From the NCBI GenBank assembly GCA_013397935.1, contig VZRN01000634.1, positions 3,423,072 to 3,487,071 of the forward strand: 64,000 nucleotides of DNA. The letters run 5' to 3'. Of the stretch, positions 38,901-49,820 are shown piece after piece. The stretch comes from Dasyornis broadbenti (lineage: Eukaryota; Chordata; Aves; Passeriformes; Dasyornithidae). The translations under genes were made by a program, and so were the position numbers. The stretch's first letter is position 1. Each line of letters starts with the position of its first letter. Below the pieces are notes generated by a model. That model did no database searches. It saw only the letters and a program-made list of their open reading frames with translations, and was not told the origin of the DNA.

Positions 38901-41900
38901 CCAGGAGGGAGCCAATGGCTGCAGCTTTCCCGTGCTCCAGACTGACTCCGTGTTTTAATCCGTGCCCTTGGTGCCTCCTGGAGCTATCGCAGCCATCAAA
39001 CCCCAACGCCCTCCCGGATACAGAGCGCTCCAAAGCAGATTCCACTTACCCAGCCAAACTCCCGGGCCTCTACTCACTGCAAATGTGACAGCCAGTCAGA
39101 TATAAAAGGAGTTTGAAAAACTAGAGGGAAGAAATTTGTTCTCTATCCACCTCTGCCCCACCAGCCTGCTCGCTATAGCAATATATTTTAAAACTTTCAT
39201 AAACAGAACAAATAGGATTATCCATTACCATGTCAGCTTAAGTGATGACATAAATATATATCACAGAACATCTGCCACTAAATCACTGTTTATAGATGTC
39301 AGATCTCATTTATTATTTAAAAAATCCCACCAAAACAAATGCTTTAAAGCCTTCCTTATTATTCCACGAGAAGTGACTGATTTCTCAGCTGTAAGGTGGA
39401 GCTATTCTTTCTGATCAGTTTAGACAGAGTAACTTCTCTTTTAACCTCAGTCAAGAGTTACATTAAGTGGCATTCACAAACATGATGGTATTGCCTGAGT
39501 TACTTCATCCCAGTATGTAGTCTAGAAAATCCAGCATATTTTCCCCATTGATTTCACTCATCAATCCCCATTGATTTTGCATGAAAGAGTGTGGTATGTC
39601 TCAGAAAACTTGCTTTTATCTTACTTTTCTTCAAAGAGTAGAAAATGTAGATCAAGGCTTTATATTCTGGTATCAGCAATAAAATATCTAAGATCTACTT
39701 TAAAAAGAATTTGTAGAGAGTGCTCTATATATGTATATATTTATATGTGTGTAATTTTATACACAGAAAGGATAAAATTTTAAAACTCAGAGTCTGTGTT
39801 TATAGTGCTGTGTTTGACTGGGAGAGGCCGAGTGGGACAATCTTTTTGCTTTTGCATTTTTAAATTTAATGTGCTCTGTCCATTTCCCCCTTTTTGTGTC
39901 AGCTGCTTTAATAACTCTTAAGCCAGGCACCCAGGGATCAAATTACCAAATCATGGAATTATTTCTGAATACGCAATCTGTATCCTCTCAGGTACAAGTG
40001 AAAATCTGCTCGCAAAAGCCACTCATCTCTATCGCTGCAAATTGACCTCTCCAGTCTGCCCTCTCACCCTCTCTCCAGTCAGGAACAAATCCAGAATACC
40101 AGAATGTTCTGTTTTATAGCAGTTTCTGCTGGCAGTTATTTCAGAAACAGACAGCTAAAATGTTTGGAAAATCCACACCGTTCTCAGGCCTGTGGCATGC
40201 AGCGCCCTCAAATGCCACACAGACACAGAGCTGCACCCTGGGAGAGACACACACACCTTAAGCGCGGAGTGTTGAGCACGTCCTGGTTTTGATCCCTGCC
40301 CATTCCCCCGTCTCTCAAAGCCCACAGACACTCAGGGATTGCAGTGGAGGCTCCCGAGCTGTGATTCACGGGTGCCCCGGCAGTCACGGCAGAGCTGGCG
40401 CTGCACCGAGCGCTACAGAGCCGTGCTCAGCCGCTACATTCTCCCACCTACGTATGAGCTAATTTGATTAAAGGTAGAAGATCAATCAAACTCTATTGCC
40501 TCAGAAAGATTAATTACCTCAGCACTTTCTGACTTAATTATTAGTGTTCAGCCATGGGGTTAGAAAAGCCCAATACAGCAGAAGTTAAAGGGCCCAACGG
40601 GCAGATGTGGTAGACTGGGATGTATTTTAGCCTGAGATTTGTTATCTTTAACTAATGACAGCTTCCTTCTTTTTTATTCAAATTATACCGAAGTGCTATC
40701 GTGTGTTTATATCTCAGCAACAACCAAACCAAAATATTGCTGTTACATTTCAACCTTTCTGTGGAAATAAAAAGTACAGAAGATGGAAAGAAAAAACAGA
40801 AAACATCGTTAAGAAAAATTCTGTCTGTCGGCAGTCCAGTTTTTGGACTGGGAACAAGAAACTTAAGACTTTGTAGATTTATTTTTTCTTGTGCCCCAGC
40901 ATGAGGTCTGAAATCCAGCTGCCAGAGCATCTTATTGATGATGTTTAAAGAGTATATTTCAGCAACTGCAGAGTTTCTGATTATCAGACAAGTCAGCATG
41001 GCAGGAAACGCAGGCATTTTTCCCAGGGAGAACGAGCTCCCTGTCTGCAGCTCTGGGCTGACAGCGTGCAGCACTGACCCTTTCTTCTCCAGCAGGCACC
41101 AGGCAGAGCTGCAGGACCCCCCAGGCCGTCACGGAGCTGCTGATGGGGCTGGGGCCAGCACAGCTCCTGTCGCAGCAGCGGTGGCACGGCCACGCTCCCC
41201 GGTGGGCGAGGCAGCAGGGCCCTCCTGGCCAGCTGGGGCTGGAGCTGGAGCCAAGAGCAGAGGTGAGACCCAGCAAACACATTCACCCTCAGATTCCATA
41301 TTCCCACTGGAGGGAAGTCACCTCTTCCACGGCACACTGGATTTGCTGCTGATATGGACAATGGTCCCACAATTTCATCCAGCTCCTTTTTAAAACCAGG
41401 TTGTATTCTCGTGCCCTGCTCCTGTACTTCCTCCCAGATCTCATCTGCAGTCCCCAAAATTTCCAGCCTGAGCTGGTTTAAAGGCAGCACCAGCTCATTT
41501 CCCTGTGAACCAACCCAGTTTCATTTTGGCTTCCCCTCTGCTGTTCCGTGACAGCAGCCCCAGTCCCCAGCCAGCCTTTACCTTGCAGTTTAAACAAGCC
41601 AATATTAATTCCTCTCTCTGCATATAGGCATCCCATTCCCCTGTTATTAATAATATTTCTTTATACCTGTTTCTCATGCCAATTCACCTTTCTTTAACAT
41701 GAGAAGCCAGCACTGTTCATAACAGGCCTGTTATGGTATCAGAAACGCCTTGGGGTTTTTTCTTTTCTTCTTTTTTCCCTGTACTACGAGTAACCCAGGA
41801 TTTTTTCACAGACACATTAGGTATTGGTGATTTATAGTTTATCTTTGTAATACTCAGTTGGTTTTTTCCTTTATGTCATTTTCAGCTGGTGATTTATATA

Positions 41901-44900
41901 CTAGTTACATACACCAGCTCCTGTGAGAATGACTCTCAACTATTAGATTTCATCCCACTGCTATTACTTCAAATCCTTAGCAAAATCCAATTCTTGTGTC
42001 ATGCACACCTCCTCCTCTATTGTCAGTGATGCTTGGCTTTGAGCTTCTGGAATATTTCATTGACACGTTCCTGCTTTTTAATGCCAAACTCATTAATGAA
42101 GATAATTATGGAGATTTTCCCGTTCTTGTATTATTCTATGTCTTTTCATTCTTAATTACTAATGCTCCACCCTAATGTCATAATAACAGTTATTAGTCCT
42201 TAAATGTATATAGATTAGCTACACAAGTATTCCCCAATATTAAAAATACATGTCACGAAGTGAGATAATGGAGCTAATCTTGCACTACTCCTGGGGAACC
42301 TGTGGCACCATTCATTGCATTATGTTTACATATATCTTAGTTTCTTCTTCGTAAATGCTTCCCAGTAATGAAGCTTGACCAGTGCTTTATCTTTTCTTGA
42401 CACCCTGTGTTTTAGAATTACAGAAAATAAGGAAAACACTATCAGTTTTGATATCCTGGAAGATTATCTCCTCTCCTCCACATTTATGCACTGAACCTGT
42501 TCTGACTTTTAGTGCCATTATCATCACTCTTCATCAGCCCGCCTTTGTGCTCATCAACATCATCCTTATCAAAAATTAAGTCAAGGTGAAAGCGTTCTTT
42601 TAATTTTGGGGAAGAAATATACTCTGTCTTTAATCATGAACAGATGTCTTCCGAGCTGCAAACCTCCTTCTTATGTGGTTAAATACCATAGATTGCAGTC
42701 TTAATTCTTCCTAGGACTAATTCTCTGACGATCACTTCAAGCCAGCAAAGCTCTGCCCCAGCTGCTCATTCACTCGCTTGCTGTCCACAAGAAGTGCCTC
42801 GTGTAATGAATGGAATTGGAGAACCCACGCATTTAAAAATTACCTTTCCCCGTCCCCAGGGTCCAACCCAGAAGAATTCTTCTATCCAGTACACCCAAAC
42901 AGCTCTTCAAATGTGTGAAGGTGTGATTGGGAGACAGAAAAAGGCAGCCAGACACTTCTGGCAACACCAGCTCGACAAGGCCATCAAGTTACGGTGCTTG
43001 CTGATTCCCCTTTTGGCCACCCTTAGCTTTTCGCTTGCTGATTTTCAATGCAACTTTCTTGGCTTATTAGCCACTAATTCAAGTTAAATATTCTTCATGG
43101 AGACCCCCTCTCCTTAATACACCAGTTTCTTCCTATTTGAAACCCTGAAATCTCGGTGTGATTTGCCTCATTAACTTTAATTTTCAGCTAGCTTTGTTTA
43201 TAGTTCCATTTTCTTTATACAAAATGATTGCTATTATTTAATTGCAGATTACTTTCAGGTTTGCTGGCTTCCCCTCCACACTCCCTGTCCCCAAGCTGCA
43301 ATCATTCCTCTTACTCTGCCCAATTTCTTGGCTGAACTAGGCATATTCTACCTTCTCCAAACAGAAGTAAGTAAAATAATTTTATTCTCTAGAGGAAAGA
43401 AAACAGTTTTGATAAGGCTATAAAAACAGATGAAGCATGAAAATTTGTCATTAATATGTTACACATGTATTAAAAAACCCAGCATAACTGAGGTTTACAT
43501 GTACCTTTCAACCCCTTTGATCAGCATCCCTGCTTACAGCCACGGAGAATTTGTTGGTCTTTGTCTATACTTGTGTTGGGTTTTGTATTTAAACACAACA
43601 CAGCGGGGGAAAAAAGGAGGGGAAAGATGGTTTGGTTAAAATCCTTAGCATAGGGGAGTTATTGGAGGATCCTTATTTGAGCAATTTATGAGCAGAAAAT
43701 ATATGAACACCACGTACAAGAGTGCTGTTACTTAAGGATAAGGTTCTCTGCAAACCTACATGCATTTTTATATTACTATTTACTTACTGTGACAGTTTAT
43801 TGGCATCTCTTCCTTATGATGCATCTACCACACTGCACTTTATGTTTTTCTAAGGAGGTAACTAAAGTAAGGGAAGACAAATCATTTTAAATAGCCTATT
43901 TCTAATTTTAATTAGCACAGTCAATTAATTTTAAAGGTTTACATATAAATTTCTCACAGTTTTCTAACCACTATAACCTTACAGTTATTTTTTTCCCTCC
44001 TTGCTTCATTCCTGTATTGGATGTGAATTTTCAAAGCTTCCTCTCACCAATATTTCTCAGGGTTTTCTTTTTATTTTGCTTTGCTCATTTTTTTTCAGTG
44101 TTTTGCAATAAATGCTTTGCTATTGCTGGTACATGGAAGGTTTCCAAAATACAACAATTTCCAGTATTAGAGAAACAAATAACACTGAAGGACTGCAGTC
44201 AGGAAAAACAAGAGGGAGAAAACACTTTAGAACTCGTCCATGGGTGATGTCACAGCTGCCATCAGCTTCCACAGGGCACTTGGTTGGTTCTAGACATTAT
44301 TGACTTCATTTCATCCCAAATCTCTGTCCTTGGCAGGCAAAGTCGAACTCAGTCCCCATCAGGTGACTGATCAGGCCTACCACTCCAGACAATGTTTCAG
44401 ATGAAGACAGGTCAGATATTAAAGATCTTGAGAGGGAATGAAGGCCATGCTTGTTCTGTTGTGTGAACTCTGCCCAGAGAACCTGACTGCGTATTCCCGT
44501 CTCTCTTCACATGAACAACGTTTTGACCCATGAAGGAAGACAAGAAATACTTTGAATGTATCAAGCCACTCCAAATTAGATTAAAGAAAAACCAAAAATC
44601 AAAAATCCAGCAGAAGATTGTAGAGGAAACGACCAATTCAGAGCTATTTTCAGCGATTCACTGCTGTCTCAATGAGTCCTGCGTGCCCAAGTCAGCACCA
44701 TGAAGCTCAGGCTGAGCCCTTGCACAGATCAGCACACGGCTGTTCTGGTTGCTGTTCTCTGCACCAAGTCGCTTTGCAGCAGCACACTGAACACAAATGT
44801 GCTGTGGGTCTTCTCCTCCGTTGTCACTTGGATGTATGAAAGCACACAACAGACTCTACGCAAATCTGCTTTTTTGTTCCTGCCACTGGATGCTGCCATT

Positions 44901-46798
44901 AATATAAGCCTAAAACTCTAAAAAGGGCCACGAAAGTTTTCCACGCTGTAACCATCGTGCTACACCAATCAAACTGTTTCAATAAGATACAAGCTGGAAG
45001 GGAACAAAAATCTTCACATAAAATAAACACTAATTAAACTGTGACTTCAAGTTTAAAACTGAACTCTCAGATAATTAGACAGGTGATTAAACTTTCCTTA
45101 ACTTCACTCTTGGAAAGACATCTGATGCCTGCATAGCCTGCACATGGTGATGTGTGTCAATGACATTCAGATATCAGAGCTGTATTACCTTTGGAGCCAC
45201 ATTCTAGAAGGGTTGTGACACTTTTTCCTTCTGAAATCACAAGACCTGGGCACAAAATGTTTTGGCAAGTCCCAAACCTGAGCCTCTCTGTAAACGGCAA
45301 GGCAGGATCCACATGCCTGCTCTGAGAACTCCTCTGCACCAGGTCCTGTCCCACGCTCTCTGCAGGAAGGGACCTGGCTGCTGTTTCCATGAACATCATC
45401 TCACTTCAGTCAAGCATAAATACCAGCTACAAACAACAAGAAAGAGCTGGAAAGCAAGTTCAGACCATGAGTATGAAGAGAAAAAGCAGCAAATAATATA
45501 TAACTCAGTATTTTCCTCCTTTAGGGGTATATTTGTAGTCCTTTAGAGCTTAACGCTCTGAAGAATCCAGTTTGACTGCCTAGAATATTATAAAGGGTAT
45601 ATTGTACAGCCTCAAATATGTAAACACAAAAGCAAACGAAGAATGTTTCCAGCAAAAGATTCAAAACCTCTGATGGTTCTTGTCAGCTGTCTATCAACTT
45701 GGAAAACATAATATTCAGGCTTTATTTCAGGAAACACTGTCACTTTACAAACTTTAAAAAGTCTGAAACTTAGGATGCCCAGGTAATAGTTTACAAACTG
45801 AGAGGAAAAACCTCACGTGTGCAAAAAGCCCTGCAGACTGCAGTCCTGGGCAGCACAGGCAGAGGCAGACGTGTGATTTCCCGGAGCCAGGCTGGATGTG
45901 CCAGAGCCAGCTCAGAGCGGGAGGCGATGCTCTCTGCTGGATGCTGCATTTGCCACTGCAGAGTGTAACTGCCTTCTACAGCAATTTCAAGTGCACAGCA
46001 CTCACTAATTCATTCCTCATGACACACTAAAGCAGCTGAAATCCACCTTTTGAGCCAAGTTCTGCCCAGAACAGATGTATTTTCAAATCACTTATTAAGC
46101 CTCTAACAAGGCCTTAGAGGCTTAAAGACATTCAGGTGTCTCTTTATCAATGGCACAGTTCAATTTAATCCAGATAAGGAGCCTCTGGACAATTAACAGC
46201 TGACTAAAGTTCAGAGGAGTCTCCAACTGGCAATCACATCCCAGCACAGCAGAGAGCAGTGCCAGTGCCCACAGCTCCAGCTCCTGTTGATTTTGCCTCC
46301 CTGTTTTTCACATCACCAGAAGGCAGTGGCAATGGCAGAAGATGACAAACCCTTTTGAGATTATTGCTAGACACCATCGCTGCTTTCAAAAGACGAATCA
46401 GGAAACCCTTATTTCTGGAGACTGCAGTCCTTTCTCAGAGCTACTCATCACCCGCGAGGTCCCTGTTAAACTACAGCGTGTTGGAGAGAAAAACGTTAAA
46501 AAATGTGAATCCCCTCAGCACAGTATTTATGACCATTAGGGCAACAGCGTTAACCTCATCAGAAAGCTCCTCTGCGCACAGCACAGCAGGTCTATAAAAA
46601 TACCAGCTCATCCATAAACTCTTAACAGCTCACAGTGTTTTATTTCCAATGGCCAGACCTCCCATTTTTAGAAACAGAAGGCTTCTTTGGCCATATTAAA
46701 ATCAATGTTCAGTTTCAATAATTACCTGGAGAGGGGAAAGAAAAAGCCCCAGTGTGGACAGTGCCATGATTTACCAACTGAGAGGAGCAGAGCTCGTC
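32999..46798 (-). other. Presumed intron 3' of the protocadherin exon, proximal part
   Basis: No recognisable exon or transposable element was found here. The conserved segment that follows this exon in paralogues (containing CTQEC and CWMP) was looked for on the minus strand and not seen. Contents: a short TA-rich stretch (about 33285-33305), a GA-rich tract (38576-38640), a TA-rich stretch (39723-39750), a CpG-dense patch (about 40255-40455), a GC-rich exon-like block (41096-41262) and a 12-bp-stem inverted repeat (46095-46125). GC-richer patches without identified content lie at about 33880-34220 and 35160-35560. Confidence 0.6.
46095..46125. repeat. Perfect inverted repeat, 12-bp stem and 7-base loop
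   Basis: TTAAGCCTCTAA (46095-46106) is the exact reverse complement of TTAGAGGCTTAA (46114-46125), separated by CAAGGCC. It lies about 680 bases into the intron downstream of the protocadherin donor and could fold in the transcript. Confidence 0.9.
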
Positions 46799-46804
46799 AC
46801 TTAC
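46799..46804 (-). other. Splice donor (5' splice site) of the protocadherin exon
   Basis: The minus strand reads GAG TCC A followed by GTAAGT, a full match to the intron side of the consensus donor. The exon leaves one base of the next codon, so the intron is phase 1. The in-frame stop in the read-through (GTAAGTGA) shows the exon does not simply extend. Confidence 0.88.
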
Positions 46805-47003
46805 TGGACTCGGGGTCGGAGTTGCCGTCTCCCTCGGTGCGGCTGTTGGGGGACGCCTGCTCGTAGAACTCGTCCTGGGGGCAGCCCAGGGGCAGCGGGT
46901 GGGACGCGCTGGCCCCGCTCGAGGGCTCGTGGTCGCCGAGCCCGCTGTCACTGCAGCTCTCTTGGGAGCCGTCGGGCAGGTGGAACGTGACACGGCGCTG
47001 GGG
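46805..47003 (-). CDS. PCDH7: Internal exon of a delta-1 protocadherin (cytoplasmic CM3 region), probably PCDH7
   Basis: The minus strand reads 66 open codons plus one base between a good acceptor and a consensus donor. The product starts PQRRVTFHLPDGSQESCSDS and ends RTEGDGNSDPES; the middle contains GLGDHEP, SHPLPLG and PQDEFYEQASP. This is the conserved tail region of delta-1 protocadherins (PCDH1, 7, 9, 11X), single-pass calcium-dependent adhesion proteins of the plasma membrane. RVTF at residues 5-8 fits the RVxF docking motif for protein phosphatase 1, reported to bind the PCDH7 c isoform. The exon length of 66 codons and the final base A (first base of a Thr codon) match the PCDH11X exon as I remember it. 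The sequence differs too much from remembered PCDH9 and PCDH11X to be their orthologue, and PCDH1 is a compact gene, so PCDH7 is inferred, at roughly 0.6. The family call is near certain. GC at third codon positions is about 94% (62 of 66) in AT-rich surroundings. No other exon of the gene was found here. Confidence 0.93.
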
Positions 47004-47022
47004 CTACGAGGAAGGAACAAAA
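47004..47022 (-). other. Splice acceptor (3' splice site) of the protocadherin exon
   Basis: Read on the minus strand, a pyrimidine-rich run (ttttgttccttcctcg) leads into TAG immediately before the CCC CAG codons. Coding starts in phase 0. A possible branch point, CTGAT, lies at 47044-47048, about 40 bases upstream of the AG. A second AG three codon bases in (ccccag) could be used instead and would remove Pro-Gln. The first is preferred because remembered PCDH9 also has PQ before RRVTF. Confidence 0.85.
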
Positions 47023-47881
47023 TTACATGGTTTCCACGACGGTATCAGTAATTGCTTAATGCAGCCAATTTAGGAAATGTATTATTTCAGTTATCTGCTG
47101 AGGACGCATTACCCAGAGTTGTGCACAATTTCAGGCTTTCATGAGCAGGCAGGCTGCTTTCAAACCCGCTTCACCTGACAGCACTGCTTGCTGCTGTTTT
47201 TTAAAAATGTAAACCCTGATGCAAAATGAAAGACACCTCAAACTAAAGAGATTCTGTCAGACTTCACAAGTCTTTGGATACCTTTTGTATATTGACTTGG
47301 AGATTTCAATCAGTTTTTGAGGCTCAATTTATTTCACTGCTGAGTTTTCTAGTTTTCAAAAACCATTTTCTTTCCCATTAAAAGCTGTTCCACACTTTTG
47401 GGCCTAAAAAATGTGACACATTTATAATGCTGTTGGATTCTTCTAAGGCAGAGAAAGAACAAACAACAACAAGTCTCATGCATTGAAAACAATTTTAATA
47501 GATTTTGCACAGCCGTTAAGCTAATGAATGAAAAGTAGATCCCCCTGCTCTCCTTCAGACGTTTCATTACAACTCCTTTGATTTTCGTTACACCACAGAC
47601 CTGCACCTTAACTGTAAAAGGCTGGAAGCTGGGAAACACTGAGCTGAGGGTGGAAAGCATCACAGCCCAGCTGCAGAAGGAAAGGCCAGATGAAATGAGT
47701 TCACCAGGCTCCGGACAGTGTTTTCATTACCTACGTGACTCTGCGTGATTAAGGAACTGAGTAACTGAAATGTAAATCTCTCCCAGTACTAGAAGAAAAT
47801 ATGAACAAAAAATAAGCAGTTCTCTTGCTCATTTTGATGTGTCTGATACCCATGTTTGGGAAACTTGAAACATGAAGATTC

Positions 47882-47932
47882 AAAAAAAAAAAAAAAACCC
47901 CAAAAAACCCTGAAAAAGAAACAGTTAAAAAT
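47882..47932 (+). repeat. A-rich low-complexity tract
   Basis: A homopolymer of about 16 A is followed by A-rich text with CCCC and CCC interruptions. No adjacent retroelement body was recognised, so it may be a simple tract or the remains of a tail. Confidence 0.9.
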
Positions 47933-49780
47933 ATTAGGTTGTTTGTTACTCTGAATTGCATTTGAAAGGCAACGCAAAACTTTCTGGATGCAGAACTGCT
48001 GGGATTAGCAAAGCTGAATATCAGACTTTTGATGCAGTTATGCAAAAAAGTATATCGTGTTTATAACAGAGCAGATGTTGTCAGGGGTCCCTAGATATTT
48101 GATTCCTATAGGGTGGCGGTGTTGAAAACATTCAATTATATTGAGTTTTTGCTAAAAAGTTCAGCTCCTCCACTTTTCAAAGTCTCTTTTTGTCACAGAG
48201 CCGTTATGACACATGCCCACAAACAGCTGCTGTACAGGGTGTGCAGCCAAGAACACGGCACATCGAGTTACCTATGCAATTCCTGACAGATGTGAGTGAC
48301 AGCGCTTCCGAAAAGCTACCAGGAAGACATTTAGGGCTTTCCCAGCAAGCCTGTCTTAGTGCTTCACCACTGCTAATGGAGAGCTTCTCTTCTAATGTTG
48401 AACCTGCCTCTTTCTTGTTGCAAAATAAATCACTTCTTCAGTCCCATCCATCATGGTCTGCTTATTCCCACTCATCTTTCTGGCATTTGGCACTTTAGTC
48501 TGCTTCAGAATAAACAGACCTTATTATTTCAATCTGTCGTGTGCTGCTGATCTCTCTGGCTGCTCCCCCTGCACAGGAGCTCGTGCACGGCTCCGTGCTC
48601 TGCTCCAAACCCGGCACCGGCTCCAGCCAGGCTCCTTCAAGCCCCGAGCAGTGCAGCAGCACCGTTTCACATCTCCTGCAGGCTCCTTTGCCACGGCAGC
48701 ACAACACATTGTCCTTGCCAGCCACCAGAATGCCCAGGTCCTTTTTATTGATCTTTTCCTCGTTGTTCCCTTTTCGGTTATTGCCATTGATTGCTGCAGC
48801 CTAAGAGTGGCACTTTGCATTCATTCTTCCTGCCATTCTCTTTTTCCAGATGACTTCATCTGTTTTCAACTACACTTTGCCTTCCAGTCCTGCTTTCCTG
48901 TTTGTCAGATTTGCAGATTTTAGACTCTCCCTCATTTGGCAGATCTTTGAGAAATATTGGAACAGATCAAGCCAAGACATCACAGTTGAGCTGAAGAGCT
49001 GAACACAGAGCGACTTCCCATGACATAGGATGGAAATGGGAGAAGACAACCCCTCTGTGGCTGCTGGGGCAGCCTGACAGCCCAAGGGAAAAGATTCAGA
49101 TGGTGCAAGGCTCCCAGCAAACAGCCCCACAGCCCCTCATGCACTTTGGTGTCACCAGAAGAATCCCTCACTGAACTCTGCCCCCAGGGCTCTCTGGAAG
49201 CTTGGCTCGACAGTGGTCCTGCTCCTCCTGCTGCCTGCCCCCACCACAGGTGAGTGGTGATGCATGGAGTGTCTCTGCAGAGTCCAAAAAACCAGATGGA
49301 TCCACAGAAATTACCGGTAGGATTTATCCTATTGCACTTGGCTGTCAGCAGCCTCTCAGAGCGCCATTCCCAGCAGCAGTGCCAGCCAGCTCTTTCTGGG
49401 AGCTCAAAGAACTGAAGTTGTGTCAGGTTGATCCAATGAAAACACTCCTGCAATGTTTCTGATTTACTCCCTGCATTCCAAACTGCACCCAGCTTGCACA
49501 GATGTACAGCTACAGCAAGTGGAAGGGGAATATGCCATTTCTTTGATCTGAAATGAGTTTGGTATTCATAGTATGAAGGAAAAAAATCCACCTCCACTGC
49601 ATGAGCTGCTTGTAAAAGCTGCGTTCTGTAGGTTAGCACTGCCTGTGTGTTGCCTTGCGTTTGGTCATATCCTCTCCTCTCCAAAGCTACCGGTGAATCT
49701 TATGAAAATCGTGTTCTTTATTTTTACCCAAGCTTTATGAGTAGATACCATGAGTAGCTTTTGAAAATGACCGGGAATGC

Positions 49781-49820
49781 AGTGGTTACTACTCTGTGCA
49801 ACTGGTTACTACTTTGTGCA
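49781..49820 (+). repeat. 20-bp unit in imperfect tandem duplication
   Basis: AGTGGTTACTACTCTGTGCA is followed at once by ACTGGTTACTACTTTGTGCA; the copies differ at two positions. Two copies only. Confidence 0.93.

Noticed and set aside
40935..41490. Overlapping open frames of 107 to 165 codons on both strands
   Set aside because: All are open mainly because the 41.1-41.26 kb core is GC-rich and so lacks stop triplets. Several frames at once being open argues against coding. Only the exon-like plus-strand block is kept as a lead.
48980..49684. Minus-strand open frame of 234 codons
   Set aside because: It opens with TTG, not ATG. The only in-frame ATG is in about the last 15 codons, so it cannot be a normal eukaryotic coding sequence. 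No family is recognised and no splice sites frame it convincingly.
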